Assembly: GCA_015680685.1 (NCBI GenBank)
Contig: MNCI01025274.1
Coordinates: forward strand, 127,884 to 191,883
Direction: 5' to 3'
Source of the DNA: Gnetum montanum
Lineage: Eukaryota > Streptophyta > Gnetopsida > Gnetales > Gnetaceae
Length of the DNA: 64,000 nucleotides
Position numbers and translations under genes: made by a program. The notes below the pieces were generated by a model, which ran no database searches, had not been told where the DNA came from, and worked only from the letters and a program-made list of their open reading frames with translations. Each line of letters opens with the position of its first letter. Within the stretch, counting starts at the first letter, position 1. Below are positions 43,651 through 57,125 of the stretch, in pieces.

Positions 43651-45170
43651 TATGTCCCAGTCATAGAGATGGTGGGACTAATATGCTACATCCACCTTCC
43701 TAGGCCTAAGTCCTAGGATTTTGATATGGAATGGGACCATAGTGGGATATGGTTTAGGTCAAGGATCAAAGACTTCCTTTCATACCTATTGCACAACTTC
43801 AGTGTGATGGTTTGGTCACACTTAATGACTAAAGCAATAGTGGTGATTCTAGAGACCATCCTCCTTAGATCCTCTAGTCTCATTGTTAAGTTCTTGATGG
43901 TTTAACTTGACACCTATATGGAGGGAGCAAAAAAAGATGGTGCTATCACTATGGGATCTTGAATATTATTCTATAGAGGTTGCTCCCTTAGTTGAAGCTA
44001 CATTTGTTACTTCAGGATGTGTTGAGAAGACTCTTATTCTTAAGTTTAGTGAGGTGGAATTCTCATAGGACTAGTGGTTAGACCATCCTCTTGATGTTAT
44101 ACATGCAAGGGTTATTCATGTAGCCTTGTTTAACCTCTTCATGGCCTCAAGCCTAATTTTTTCCACTATAGAGATGCTAAACATTATTAACTCCTTTAGC
44201 TAAGGAGATAAGAAGTTCACCACCTAGGTTCACAATGTAAACATTATTCTAGAGGTTAGTGCATCCACTTTCAGTGATCTCTTCGGTGTTCCAAACGATG
44301 ATGCACTGATTATTGCCAAAGTAGGGAAGGAGGTGGATCAGCAAGAGGAAGTAGAAGAGTGGCTAGGCACTTCTCATGGTAGCAAGGAATACCCTCTAAA
44401 ATAGATCAAGTCTCCATTGGTTATATAAATGTATCCCTTATTCCAATCCTTGGTATTTCCTAAACTATTATCATAGGGAAAGGTCTTAGGAAAGGAACAA
44501 GCTTGGACCATGAAATAGGTTCTTACTGAGGATGCCTAGTTTAATTGGGTTGCACATCCAGCTTTTTGGCTTTAGAGTGAGGTTCAAAAGCTTTGCATCA
44601 ACCTCCATATGAAGTGTCATGTGCACTTTGCACTCTTCATAGCTTACTTACGGAGGTTTGCAGAGTCCCTAGTGGAAAGAAGTAGTGGAATGTGGATTAG
44701 CCAAGATCCATCCTAGCTTACCAAGCCTTGGATCAAGATCCTTGCTTAAACCACATAGGCCCAGGATCCATTAGAGGTTGTGGGTGAGTCCTTGTTCATC
44801 AGTACCTAGGATATTACTAGTAGGTGTTATGTATCCCTTGACAGAATGGGGTTTGAACCTATCACAGTACTAGATATCACCAAAATGGCTTAAAGACTAT
44901 GCAAAGAATCTAAGGGGATAACTAGGACTAAGGTTAAGAGGACTTTGGCTAATGAACTAGCATTAGTGACTATGGAGCCTATGAAGAAGCAGAATTTGAT
45001 CATTAGACTTAGAGATATATGTCATGATGTTAAAGGTATGTTATATCTTGGTTTTTTGTTTCATCAATCTATTTTAAAGTTTAAGTTAGTTACATATTTC
45101 ATTTTAGAAAAAAAAAAGTAAGTAGTTCTATGCTCTTATAATTAATGTTCTTGCAGATAAGTAGTAGGAA
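43651..45170 (+). pseudogene. Antisense-gene remnant of element G (FCP1-like and central domains)
   Basis: This is the third copy of the antisense gene, cut on its 5' side by element F. It reads VIEMVGLICYIHLPRPK (motif I region), GIWFRSRIKDFLSYLLHNFS, SVMVWSH and VVILETILL (43670-43900). Then the central domain follows: WLDHPLDVIHARVI, STIEMLNIINSFS, TFSDLFGVPNDD, and HFALFIAYLRRFAESLVE near 44640, with MWISQDPS and AQDPLEVVGESL. It ends at a donor GTATGT (45036), with an acceptor TTCTTGCAG at 45156, which matches the C donor at 9266. Many stops. The next exon is broken off near 45170, where E-type sequence starts. Since the gene is on plus, G itself is a minus-strand element. Confidence 0.72.
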
Positions 45171-45189
45171 GGAAAGGATGCATCAACAA

Positions 45190-45599
45190 GGCCATGTATA
45201 TAGGGCCACATCAATGTGACTGCATATAAAGGGTCCTGTATACATAGCCTAGTAAATGCATCAACTATTGACACTTCATCATACCCCCACGACTGAGTGA
45301 AGAATTATCCTTGAGTTACTCTACAATTTGGAAGGTATGAAATTTTATTTATAACACACATGACTTGACACACACACACATGACACAACATTAATTTTAC
45401 CAAGTGCTCGAGTGTACAGAGAAGGAAAAATTACAAAATGGTGGTGTTCAGAGATAAAATTGAACACCCTTCCGGTCCTGGAGTCTATACCATGTAGAAG
45501 GATGCAAAAATTACCAGAGAAGATCACACCGTCCCTGGTGGCGATGGTTCCGATAGACCTTCACCATCCTCTGGCCCATGTGACAATGGTGGCACAAAT
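45190..45599. other. Junction region between G and E
   Basis: No gene is seen. It contains (CA)n at 45369-45380 and short words (GTATATAGGGCC, GACTGAG) that recur near 48626-48850. It could hold a decayed LTR end of E, but I could not define a boundary. Confidence 0.3.
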
Positions 45600-48376
45600 G
45601 ATGGCTATCCCACAGTAGCTGTAACTTCTAGAGGTAGCTAGAAATATTCCAAGAGAGCCCTCATTTTTTCCTCTTTTCTTCTTGGATCATTCACTGTCCA
45701 TGTAGCTTCACCAATGTGTGCTGGAACTGGAACCTCCCAAGGGCATGGCAGTGTCGGGAAGAGTTCTTTTAGGTTGACAAACCAGGCTACGAACTACTTT
45801 TGTTCGATGTCAAACACTTAGATTGATGTCTACAGCTACTGGTAGTCATTCATTCGATAGGCCAAGTTCTCCACAACTACACGTTGTCCTTCAAAATTCA
45901 TGTGGAGAACCTCAAGTTCCACATTTTCTGTTTCTAATTTCTACTTCATCACTTTGTGCGCTTGGAACTCACCCTCATATAAAGAATACAAGAAGGCCAC
46001 TTGTTTCTCTAATTTGGACCATGGTCTCCTGGCTGTGAGCATGGCCAAGTTTGCATAGTGAAGGTTGACGAGCACCATATACTTTGTCATTTCTTTAATC
46101 TGTAGCTCCTTGAGGCTGATTTTAGCTTGATTGTAGGCATTAAACCCATTAAAGATAGGTTGACATACTTTGCCTCCTTCTTGGAGCTGCTGGAGCACTT
46201 GGTTCAGCTTGGCCTTTGCAACTTGAATCTGCTTCTCATTTACTTCCTTTTGCAGTCCCACTTGGTCCCTGTAATGATTCTTAACTTTTTCAAATTTTAG
46301 GGCCTCGTTCTTTCAAGTGGCGATTTCAATGGTAGATTTCTATTGAAAAGCTTGAACCTCCTCCATGGATAGATTTTGATTCTTAGCAACCAACCTTCTC
46401 ACATCCGCATTCACCCTAGCTAGCTCTTCCTACTATTGGTCAATAAAATTTCTCATGTGCTCATTTTTAGCACCAACATTATGTAGGTGATGGACTTCTA
46501 CAGTCAACTTGATGTTCTCCTAGTAAAACTCTATCAAGTTCTTATCTAATTGATATGTATGAGCATCTACCATGGACTTATCAAAGATCTCCAACTCAAT
46601 CTCATCCTCAACTATCTAAAGTTTAACCTAAAGTTATTGAAAAGCTTCATCTTTGGAGAGCTCATGGTTGAGGAGAGCGGGATCAGCAAGTTGGATCCTT
46701 AACTATGTGACTTCTATTGCCAAGCATTGACAAGTGGCTTAAGTAGCTTCAAGTTGCCTTTCTAAAATGAGGCTCTTCCCCCTTGCCAAAAGCAACTCTA
46801 ACTGGGTTGTAGTGATGTTATCCAGAAGGTCAAAGACATCTGGGAGCAGTTGACCGGTTTCCATCAGTCCATCCAACAGTTCCTCATGTTGTGCTGCATC
46901 CATCCTGCTATGTGAAGTTCCAGTGGATGCCTTTACATCTTGAAGCCCATGCACATCTGGTATAGGAACTTCCGATGCATTAAGCACTGTAGCAATTGTA
47001 TCAACAACCACTTCAGCTGCAATCTCCTATCCTTGGTGCTACATCACTAGGACTATCGCCCCCTCGCCATCTTTCAAGTGTACTGAGAAGGTAGTAGTAT
47101 TTCCTGAAATTTTAGGGAATAGTTGCTGAGTTAATACCATTACCTCTGGGATGCTAGGGTCTATTCTTACTAGCACTTGCATTTGGGTAGTAGAGAACAT
47201 CAGCCTTGCTCTTTCCAGCAAACTAACTGATTGAGCCACCTGCTCTAGGTGATTCATTACAGGGCGATAGATTGAAGGGTCTTCTCCTCCACCTGTCCTA
47301 CCAGATTGCTCTTGCTAGCTCAAGAGCGATTGTCAGATTTTGTAGATGTGTTCTACAATAGTTTGTGAACCCGACCTTGTTGTTTTTGCAGGTGGTGGAG
47401 GTGGTTTTTGCTCTTCCTTTGTCTATGTAGTGGCAGGAGTCCTATCCTTCATCATTTCATGCCATGAGGCAATCGGGGCATGTCAGATTGTATGATTGGC
47501 GTATCATGCTATCCTTGCCTATTTGCATAACTTTCTAATTAGGCAGTGGAAGGGGAGAACTTCTCTTCCACATTCACTTTCGATGAACCTCTTTTCAATC
47601 TCCAAAAATAATAATTGTTGAAGACTCATTGGAAACTTCCCACTTAGAGCGGCACATGCACAAGTGGAGAAGGCTATGATTTTGCTAGGTATTACCATTG
47701 GATTTAGGTGGTAAGACATGATCTTTGAATATACCCTCTTTGTAGTGGTTAGAGAGCTAAACTCCTTGCATTCTACCCCATAGCACCGCCAATCCACTCC
47801 CCTTTTACCTTAGGGTCTGCTTATTTTGGGATCTCTACCACATCTACTCTAGTCTCTGGCAGCCCCAGAGCTTGCACTATAGCCTCTGCAGAGTATGAGA
47901 CATAGATGTCTTTGATTCTTACCCTGGACCACAGTTGTAAATTCATCTAGAAGAGATAGGTCTCTCCTAAGTACCATTCACCATTGTATGTGATGATTGC
48001 CCACATCAGAAATTTCTACAGTTGAAGCCTTACATCTTCTAGTGTGTTCTCAAGAAATGGTCCAAAGTTTAGCTCTTGGAGAACCATCCATTGCACTTCC
48101 TGTGGCTTGATAGCATCAAGATAGGCTTGGGTTAGGGTGACCTCAAGCTATGGTGCTATCCCCGAAGTTTCATTTTCTTACGATTGCTTGCTGAGAATCT
48201 CCTCTTTGGGAATCTAATGGATAGATTCCACATTAGATTCTTCATAGAGGGGGCCAATTGCATGAGAGCCCTTCATATGCTCTAGTTGCTACACACCTCA
48301 TCCCCTTCCCGTTTGTGGATGTTTGTCCCTCGGTTGTGATGGTCCTTCACCCCTTGGATGCCTTGGTTTGGGTGCC
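45600..48376 (-). pseudogene. Downstream sense ORF of element E, unknown function
   Basis: After the integrase and about 1.3 kb of noncoding sequence, the minus strand has an ORF-like region that starts MAPKPRHPRGEGPSQ at 48376. It shows a folded-looking segment (EVQWMVLQELNFGPF; NGEWYLGETYLF; IKDIYVSYSAEAIVQALGLP) at 48100-47880. Another segment (NLEQVAQSVSLLERARL; PKISGNTTTFSVHL) lies near 47257-47040. The C-terminal half is Glu/Lys/Gln-rich and coiled-coil-like (46730-45940, QVAKAKLNQVLQQLQEG). Several stops interrupt it. Athila-type elements carry a sense ORF here, but I see no signal or membrane segments, so I do not call it env-like. It may instead be gag of another element. Confidence 0.45.
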
Positions 48377-49684
48377 ATCTACAATCAAACATAACCACCC
48401 ATTAGACTATGCATAAGTAGCTCAAAATAGTCCTTATAGACCTTCTTAGTTCGACTAAGTTATGTTGTTGGCATGGGCATTCCATTAAGTCCCCTGGAGT
48501 GTTAATTCATTGGTTAGAGCGAAAACCAACAAGGGATGAGTTGACATTTAAACGGTTGTTTTCATTTCTTCCCTTACAAGTGCCAAGTCTTAATTAATTA
48601 ATTAATTAATTACACATAGGCTTCATCCCCCCATGACTGAGAGCATACCTCCAATTTCTTAAAAGGGCAAGGATCGGTTGATGTGGATGCACGATGAAAT
48701 GTAGGTGCTTACGAAGAAGTTGGGTAGAAAAAATGGCAAAATATCCCCCTAATTTGTTTGCAAAATGATGAAATTTGCAAGTGCAATGGCCATATATATA
48801 GGAGTTGGGCGTTGCGTTGACGGGGTCGCATATACATAGGGGATCGCACCCATTGACCAATGTTGACCAGTCCAAAAATGCCCAAAAAGATGAATTTAAA
48901 ACATCAAATTGGGATGGTTGAAGAGCATGAGAGGCCCAGAACATGGCTGAGGACTAAAGGAAGGGAATTCAAGCTAGAAAATGAGTCATAGGTAGGAGAA
49001 CGTGGTGAGAAATAACTCTGCGGGAAAGAAATCAGGCAATGGATAACATGGAAACAAGCCACCAATAAACCAAAAGGATGGGAAACTAACATACGACACT
49101 GAGAATATGCAAGTAGGTACTCCCCATAGCAGGTGGTAGCCTTTGTAGCCTTTACATATCCCCAACACCAGGGTCCATGGGCCCTAGGGCTAAGGAAAGA
49201 TGATCGCAAGTTAATACGCCCATCCACGAGAACTTGTAATGGCATGAAAAGTTCAAAGGAATCATGATCAATGATCAAAACATAAGATTGGCAGTGATGT
49301 GAGGCATGGAGAGAAATGGGTAATGAGAGAGGAGTGAGATTGGCATTCTAATTATTAGCCACATGAAACCTTGTGTGAAGTTGTGATTAAGTGACCCAAT
49401 AGGACCATGCGAGGATAGGAACAAGGTAAAATAAGTGGCTATTTTTAGTGATCCATTGCAACGAAAACCATCCACGCCAAACCTGATGACAATAAGATGT
49501 TTTATTAGCCATAACTTGAAAATGAAACACACACATAGTTATAAATAAACACAACAAAGAAATAGAAAAATAATTAAACAAAGGGAAAAATTAACAAGAA
49601 TTGGCAAATGTATGAATGATGTTGAAAAATAAAAAAGTGTAAAACAAAAAATTCCAAAAATAGTGAGGAGTATAGTGGAATGGG
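48377..49684. other. Noncoding spacer downstream of E pol
   Basis: No reliable gene. It contains (TTAA)n at 48591-48613, and on the minus strand a TATATATA box-like stretch at 48787-48800. It could be a solo LTR or the long spacer seen in Athila-like elements. Confidence 0.3.
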
Positions 49685-52600
49685 TTAGCATGGATGACGG
49701 TCTCTCCCACGACTGGGTGAAAAGGAGGAGATGTGAAAGATGGAATGAGGTTGTCCCGGTGATGATGAGGTGGTAGCACTGGTTAGGTGGAGCTTACAGA
49801 AAAGTTTCAGTTGTTGCCGGTTGACTAAGTGCATCCGTGTGGGGTCCTCAGCTTTGTGGATGAGAAAGGCCCCAGATGGGAAGGTTTTAGAGATAATGTA
49901 AGGTCCCTCCCATAGTGTTTGAAACTTGGTCAGTTGTGATATATGTGTAGGGTTCCAATACAACACCTTGTCTCCTTGTCTAAATGTGACCTTCCGAATC
50001 CTAAGATCATGATGTTTTTTATTGTAGGCCTTGTGGATCTCATTTAAGGATAGGGCCACTAATCAATTCTCATCTAGCACACTTAGGTTGATAACTCTTT
50101 CATGTTGTGCTAGCGTTAGGTCAAGACCTAAGTCACTGGCTGTGGATAGTGTCTGGAGTTCCACCTGGATTGGAAGTTTTGGTAACTTTCCATACACTAA
50201 CTCATAGGGAAAGTACCCTACAGGAAGTTTCCAAGTGGAGCGATAGGCCCAGAGGGTATCGTTAAGTTTGGTGCTCCAATCCCTCCTATATTTGATGATG
50301 GTTCAGGTGAGGATCTTGGTGATCTTCCTATTGTTATCTTTGGCCTACCCGTTGGCTTGGGGGTGATAGGTTGTTGTAAATTTATGGGTGACGCCCAAGT
50401 GTTGCATGAGTTTTTGAAATGTGACACCCATGAAATGAGTCACATTGTCCAAGATGAGTGCACGTGGCACTCCAAACCTATTGACAATTTACTGTTGGAT
50501 AAATCGTGTGGCAGTGTTTGAAGAACATTCGATGATAGTAGCTACCTTTGCCCACTTTGTGCAGTAGTCCATAGCTACGATGATGTACACCTTTCTATTG
50601 GATAGGGGTGTGATGGGCCCCATGAACTCGATGCCCCAAATGTCAAAGGGCTCCAGTGGTTGGATCCACTATTAAGGTCCCTCCATCTGTGCAATCATCC
50701 CACTATCTCTTTGGCATTGTTCGCAGGAGTGGACAAACCATTATGCATCCTTGAAAATTGTGGGCCATTAATATCCTGCAAGCAGGATCTTAATGGCTGT
50801 GCAGCATCCAACATAGTGGCCCCCACAAGGGCCCTCATGAGAATCTTGGAGGACATACAGTGTATCATCTTCAGGGAGACACCATTGAACCAAGCCATCT
50901 GTGCATACCTTATAATGGTCGCCATTGATTTCTATGAAGTTCTTGGCCTTATGGAGAAACTGTTGTTTCTACCAATGGTCCCATTCCTTGGGAAACTCCT
51001 GAGTTGTAAGATAGGTGAGTATGTGACTAAACTAAGGTGATGCTTTGGGAACTTGTGAATCAACCGCATTGGTGAAGAGAAGTTCATCTGGAAATTGATT
51101 AGAAAGGGTCTCTTCCTCTTCTATGTCATCCCATCGCAGCCAAGACAAGTGGTCAGTAACCACATTCTCGGTTCCCTTTTGATCTACCATGGTGAGGTCA
51201 AATTCCTAAAGAATCACCAACCACTGAATGATACGGGGGCTCAGTGTTGGTTTGTTCATCATGAACCAAATAGCACTGTGGTTAGTATGCATGAACACCT
51301 TGTATCCGAGCACATAGTGTTGGAATTTTTTGAAGGCAAACACCACCACCATCAACTCCTTTTCAGTGGTGGTGTAGTTAAGCTGAGCATCCATAATGCT
51401 ACGACTTGCATAGTGGATATAGTATGGATGTTTTTTATCATCACACTATGTAAGAATGACTCCCAAGGCATAGTTGGATGCATCCATCATAATTAGGAAG
51501 GGCCTAGACCAATCAGGTGCCCATAGAACTAGATTTTCTACAAGTTTCTACTTAAGTGCTTGGAATGTAGATTCACATTCCTTGGTCCAGATGAACAAAG
51601 CATCTTTCTTTGTGAGTTCTACCAATGGCTTGGTGATCTTTGAGAAATTTTCAATGAAGTGATGACAGTAACCAATGTGGCCAAGGAATGACCAAACATA
51701 TTTTACCGTGATTAGTTGTTGGATGATTCCTTGGATGACCATGATCTTTTCAGGATCCATGCTAATGCCTATCTGTGAAATTCGATGCCCCAACATAATG
51801 AATTCTTAGACCATCAAGTGGATTTTCTACCAATTGAGCTACAGATTAGTGTCTACACACCTTTTTAAAACTTGGTCAAGATTTTCCAAGGCTTGCTCAA
51901 ACATGACCCCATAGGTAGAGAAGTCATCCATGAAGACCTCTACCCCATTGTCAATTTGCTGCTGGAAGATGCTGAGGACAAGGCGTTGGAAAGTTGTAGG
52001 TGCATTACACAGGTCAAAAGGTATCTTCTTGTATGCAAAAGTCCCCCATGGACTTGTGAAAGTTGTTTTGGCCTGGTCTTCTAATGCAATTTGGATTTGG
52101 TTATAACCACTATAACCATCCAGAAAGCTATAATATTGTTGCCCTGCAATGGTGTCCAACACCTGGTCCACAAATGGGTGTGGGAAGTGATCCTTGAAGG
52201 TAGCCATGTTGAGTAATCAAAAATCTATGCATACCCTCCATTTACCATCCTTCTTTGGCATAATAACAAGTGGGATGACCCATTTACTATCGATGATGGA
52301 ATAGATGAACCCTGCTTTCAGCAACTGTTCGATTTCATCTTTGACAACCTGCTTTAGTTTGGGGTTCAACTGCCTTTGTAGTTGACGTTGTGGCTTCATG
52401 GAGGGGTCAATATAGATTTGATGTTGGCAAACCCTGGGATCAACTCTGGTCAACTCAAGATATGACCATCTAAGCGTAGCATCCCATTTGTTCACCACCT
52501 TAAGAAAAGTATTCTTTTGTTTAGAAGCAAGGGTGGCATTGATGATTACCAGCTTCCCATTTTGAAAAAATACATATTATACGTAGGCTAGTAAGGACTT

Positions 52601-53461
52601 AAGCTCCAAGGGCTCTTGTTTGAAGCTTTTATGGATTTGCAGCTTTCCCTAATCATCATGGTCATCAACAGTGGTGACTTGTTGATGAATCTCTTCCATT
52701 TCATCCATGCTTTCTACATAGGCTCGTACAAGCCCCTCAGATGGTTATATGCATAATGTGCTACTAGTAGGATCAACTGTCAGCCACTGGGTGCCTTCTT
52801 AAGTTGTGGTTGCTGCATACAGGCACTGTTGAACTGGCGATTCTTCAGTAAATTGACTACATGCTTAAATGGATGTCTACTTGGCAAACCATAACTGTTG
52901 CACACAGTTGCACCTAGAGTCATTGTACATGATGAATGGAATGTGCTTCTTCTTGATCTTTCCAAAAGAATTTTCCTTTGATATTTCAAAGGAAAGATCT
53001 TAGAGTCCTAGTCTTGCATCCACCATGCTTAGCCAAGCTCTTTCCATTATGATTGGGAAGTTCCGCTTGCAATTCTTCACACGGATGACAAGGAAATCAG
53101 TAGGATAGAACCACCTACAAATGGTGGTCACAATATCCTACACCAATTCCAAAGTAATGGTGATGAATTGGTCTACTAGCTCGAGTTGAATGTTGCTCTT
53201 CTTTAGCAGGGGCAGGTTCCAGTTCTTGTACATGTCATGAGAGATCAAATTAACTCCTGACCCCGAGTCCAGAAGAGCTTTACATGGCTCATTTCCTGCC
53301 ACATGAAGATAGATGACGGGGCTTCCTAGATTAGTTAATTTCTGGGGAAGATGGCTTGCCTTTATCCAGTGTGAGCATGACCATTTGTACATTGGAGGAT
53401 GTGTGGTTTGAAGGTTGCTCAAGTGGTGGAATAGTGGAGGTGCTTTGTGGTTTAGAGGCAC
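49685..53461 (-). pseudogene. Protease, RT, RNase H and integrase of element E (Athila-like)
   Basis: Order on the minus strand: protease with LHVAGNEPCKALLDSGSGVN (about 53310-53240). RT follows (52498-51839), with KDGKWRVCIDF, FLDGYSGYNQI and active site VFMDDFSTYG near 51930. RNase H runs about 51800-51206 (MDAQLNYTTTEKELMVVVFAF). Integrase has zinc residues CEQCQRD (50725), a core with FMGPITPLSNRK and LDNVTHFMGV, then a C-terminal domain ending near 49790 (GDKVLYWNP, LWEGPYIISK). FMDD and the overall pattern resemble Athila-type elements. Stops and frameshifts are frequent. It is distinct from the Tat-like family around it. Confidence 0.8.
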
Positions 53462-55733
53462 TAGTCGCAGGTGTATGTGAGGGTATGTTCAAATTGTTGG
53501 GCCAGAAGAAAGGATGTTTTTGTGGTTTGGGTTCCGGTCCACACAGCTGAGGTGCCAGTTGTAGGTTGAAAGCCCTCGTAGCATTGCATTGTTGTGGCTG
53601 TGGTGGTATCTCCCCCTGCATAGGTGGAGTAGGTGGTAGTTGAGTGGAATGTTGTGGAGAAGGAGTGGCAGGAAAAGGTGATAGAGGATAGTAAAGATGT
53701 GGGCTTTCCCCCCTAGGTGATGGAGATTATGGTCAGAAATATTCTAGAGGATGGTAATAATTCTGAAATGTAGCATGGCTAGAAGAGTCCCATGGAGAGA
53801 CTAGCTATTCAACGTAGTACCCATAGGGATCTGGCTATTTGTAAGGGTACTGCTGCCTTGAAGGTGGCATTCCCCATGCTTGTCGTTGCTGCCACTATTG
53901 GAAATATTCATATGGTTATGGTGATGATTCACTTGGATAATACCCTTGCTACTAGTGGAACTGCCTTGGGTTGCCTTGTGGGTAAGACAACCTTTGCCGT
54001 GTTTGCCTCCTTGCCAAGCGAGGATTCAACGCGTACACCCCAAACTCTTGAATATGTGACACCATAGGATAACACCCCTTAGGATGTTTGTATTGACATA
54101 TGCCATATTCATCATCCTCCTTCATGTTAGAGTCTGCAACCTATTCTGCTACAACAACTTTGCCCTTATGCTTATGTTGTGTACATTCAGCTTCCTTCTT
54201 CCTACGCCAATCACGATCGTTACCTTGCTTTTTAGACTCTTCTGCAATTTTCAGCATACTTTGGAATTTTTTGTCCAAAGAGTTCCACATCTTATCAACC
54301 TTTGTTGATATTTCAGATGTAAAATTTTGTAAAGGCAAGGTTTTCCAATTCACCGTTGCTTCCAATGGTGGTTCCTCCTCATCTTCGCCAAACCAGACTT
54401 CCCTCTTTCTAATGGAGGGATCCTGATTAAACCCTTTTGCACTCTACTTATTTCTCAGCTCCCCCTCTTCTTTGGCCACTTTCTCAATTAGGCACTACAG
54501 TTGATGGGCCCTTAGTTCTGATAATCATCCTTGGGTGTACATGCCAAGGGTCTTTCTCATTTTAAAGCAGAGCCCATCAATGATATGGCAAAGCTATGCC
54601 TGCTGAGAGTAGCCATCACCAGGGCACTAATGCAATAATGAATAGTACCTACTCATGGTTGCATCTAAGGACTCATGATTACCTTGTTTCCACCCTTGGA
54701 TCTGATGTCTTAGATTTGCCACTCTAGAGTAGGTTTGATACTTCTCATTGAATATCTCAAGCATCATATTCCATCTTCTGATTAATTCCAGCTCCAAAGA
54801 CTGGTACCAACATTCTACTTCCTTGATGAGTATGCAAGGGAAAAACTTAAGCTTATACCAATCATTATCAATATTCTACATGGTGCAAGCATCATGGAAT
54901 GCTTGCAAGTGAGTTTGTAGATCACAATTGTATTCCCCTTCAAATCTGAGGATGTTGTTCATATCAATGCATTTGATCCAGCTATCCTTCAAGTGCCTAC
55001 TAGGGATCTGAACTACCTTGGTGATATGGAGCATGCTCCAAGTAGCCAAAAATGGCCCATTTGAGTCATAGTCCTACTAAGGATCATGATGTCTATGATG
55101 ATTTTAGCTACCCCTTCTTTCATGATGGTGAGCCCCGCACGATTGGTCATGCATTTCTCCACGATGGTCTCTTCGGTCATCACAACCACCATCTCCTTGC
55201 TCCTTTCTACCATGGTTATGATCAAAGTCTGAATTGGGTGATGGTAGAGGGGAGAGAGAGGATGGGGAAGAAGGAGAGGAGTCACCACTACTCTCGTGCT
55301 GATCTCCCCCTCTGCTCTAATGATGGCCGCAATCATCCTTCCCATCCTTGCCTGATCCATGACTTCTCCCATGTGATCCTCCATCCCCTTGGGGATCTCG
55401 GTCACTAGAAGGTTTTTTCTGGATGACAAACTAAATGATCTACTATCCCAGAGGAAGTTTAGCCAAATGGGAATCATGAAACATAGGTTCCCCATCATCC
55501 TGCAGCCCTTGCAAAAATAAAGGATTACTAAACTGCTTTCCCTTCATATGCTCATATCATTCTACCTACTGCTAATCTCGTACTCATTAGGCCTCAGTGG
55601 GACAATAGTCCTAGTTTTCATGGTCCTCCATGACATATTTCATACCATGGTCCTGGATGCCTAGTCTAGTCAGATTGTAGAACAACATTCCAAGAACCGA
55701 TCGGTTAGGTGGTAGTATAATGTTGCCTTCCAT
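53462..55733 (-). pseudogene. Gag of element E
   Basis: It begins MEGNIILPPNRSVLGMLFYN at 55733 on the minus strand. A His/Asp/Ser-rich low-complexity stretch follows (55500-55060). The gag core (LRFEGEYNCDLQTHLQAFHD, VECWYQSLE, YQTYSRVANLRHQIQ) lies at 54960-54690. Next come a Lys/Glu-rich segment (54365-54141), a Pro/Gln/Tyr-rich linker (54000-53460), and then the protease. No zinc knuckle is clear. Numerous stops are present. Confidence 0.68.
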
Positions 55734-55989
55734 GTCCTGCCATCACAGATGTTCATCTTGATGTAGCATGAAGGTGAAGTCAAGGACATAAAATTGTTTT
55801 GGCATTTTTGGATTTTTCAAGAAAGAAGAGAAAAATCTTCAAAAGTATGAGAATGTAAAGTAAATGTAAAATTTAAGCTATAGGTGAAATGAAGAATTCA
55901 ACATAAAAGAAAACAAGGCCACAAACACTAAAGCAAGTAAAGTATAAGCTAGGCTATCAGGCTATGAGTATATATAATTACAAGGTCGT
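55734..55989. other. Leader of E / boundary with G
   Basis: AT-rich, no ORF. This is too short to hold a full LTR, so the 5' end of E is missing or lies in a decayed short LTR. Confidence 0.35.
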
Positions 55990-57110
55990 AAGCTCATAAG
56001 GTATGGAAAGGATTAAGAGTGTATATCACTTGTGCAAGTGTTTCCTAATCTTTTAGAGATTGGGAAATGCATATGGTGTGTTTTGCATTGGTTTATACTC
56101 TCCATCTCCTTCACTAACAAGGTTGAAGGGGAGCTCTCCTCATGATGCATTGATAGATTTCTCATTATTTGTGTTGGGCTCTTTGGCACCATCCACATCT
56201 TCAACTTTATGGCCAATGATAGGGGTTTCTTTCTAAAACTCTACTTTGGAAAGTTTCTCTACATCAATGTTGTTGACAACCAAGGGAACCGTGCTTTCAC
56301 CTTGAATTACTATTTCACCTTGCTTGTAAGGTAGGTGAATTTCTTAATGAATGGGTAAGGACATAGCTCACAATTGGACTAGCCAAGGTCTTCCCAAGAT
56401 GAGGTTGAATCTTGGTGTCTCTTAAATCATCAAGAAATCTACCATTGTGGGGAATTGTTTTCCTACCAAAAAGTCTAGAGAGATGGAACCCTTGACTACA
56501 ACCTGCAATTCATTAAAATATTTAAGGGTTGAGCTGAATGCATGTTGCATTTGTTCTATCAAGCCTAAGCATTCAACAATGGTATAGGATATGACATTAG
56601 TTACCACCCCATCATTTTCATGCACCCTATGTACTATATACTACCCTACCCATATGTTTATAAAGAAGGGCACCCTAGTTAGTTTTCCATTTTGGGGATG
56701 TCTTATCTTTACTATTGTGAAACACCAATGATGTTGACTTTGATTGCTTTAGAGAAGAGGATACTAGGGCTACATGGATAGACTTTTCATTAGTGGGGAT
56801 GTCCTCGCTAATAGGAATGAAGGTAAACATCTTGACCAATGCCTTGTAGTGGGCAATAGAGACCAGGTTGTACGAGCTTAAAGTTATGTTCTTTTGTTTG
56901 ATTGATTGCTTAACCTATTCCATTGCATTAATGAAGTCCTTGTTGTTAGTTTTTGATTTATTATTTTTGACTTCTTCCATGTACCCAAAAATATAGACTT
57001 CATTCCTAGGTTATTCTTGTGGCCTAGCTTCACTCTTTTCTTCCTTGGGTTTTGGTTCTTCCCATGGTTTACTTGTTGAAGTAGCTTGGGTTCTATAAGT
57101 CATGAAAAAA
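55990..57110 (-). pseudogene. Protease-region and gag C-terminal remnant of element G
   Basis: The minus strand reads VKQSIKQKNITLSSYNLV, then IVECLGLIEQMQHAF and SISLDFLVGKQFPTMVDF. RFNLILGRPWLVQL follows (retropepsin distal motif, near 56390), then IHLPYKQGEIVIQGEST, VVNNIDVEKL and the end KIRKHLHK near 56030. The same order occurs in A (29140-29570) and the end matches C (6423-6644). It is a decayed Tat-like gag-PR. Its neighbour D begins at 57126, so D is inserted in G. Confidence 0.7.
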
Positions 57111-57125
57111 TTGAAATGTAAGTGG

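Noticed and set aside
48377-49684. A complete LTR of E between pol and the downstream ORF
   Set aside because: A TATA-like stretch exists, but no second copy, PPT or TG/CA edge could be shown.
53792-54067. Plus-strand ORF 53792-54067 as a gene
   Set aside because: It is antisense to the Pro/Gln/Tyr-rich gag linker of E and shows no family signal.
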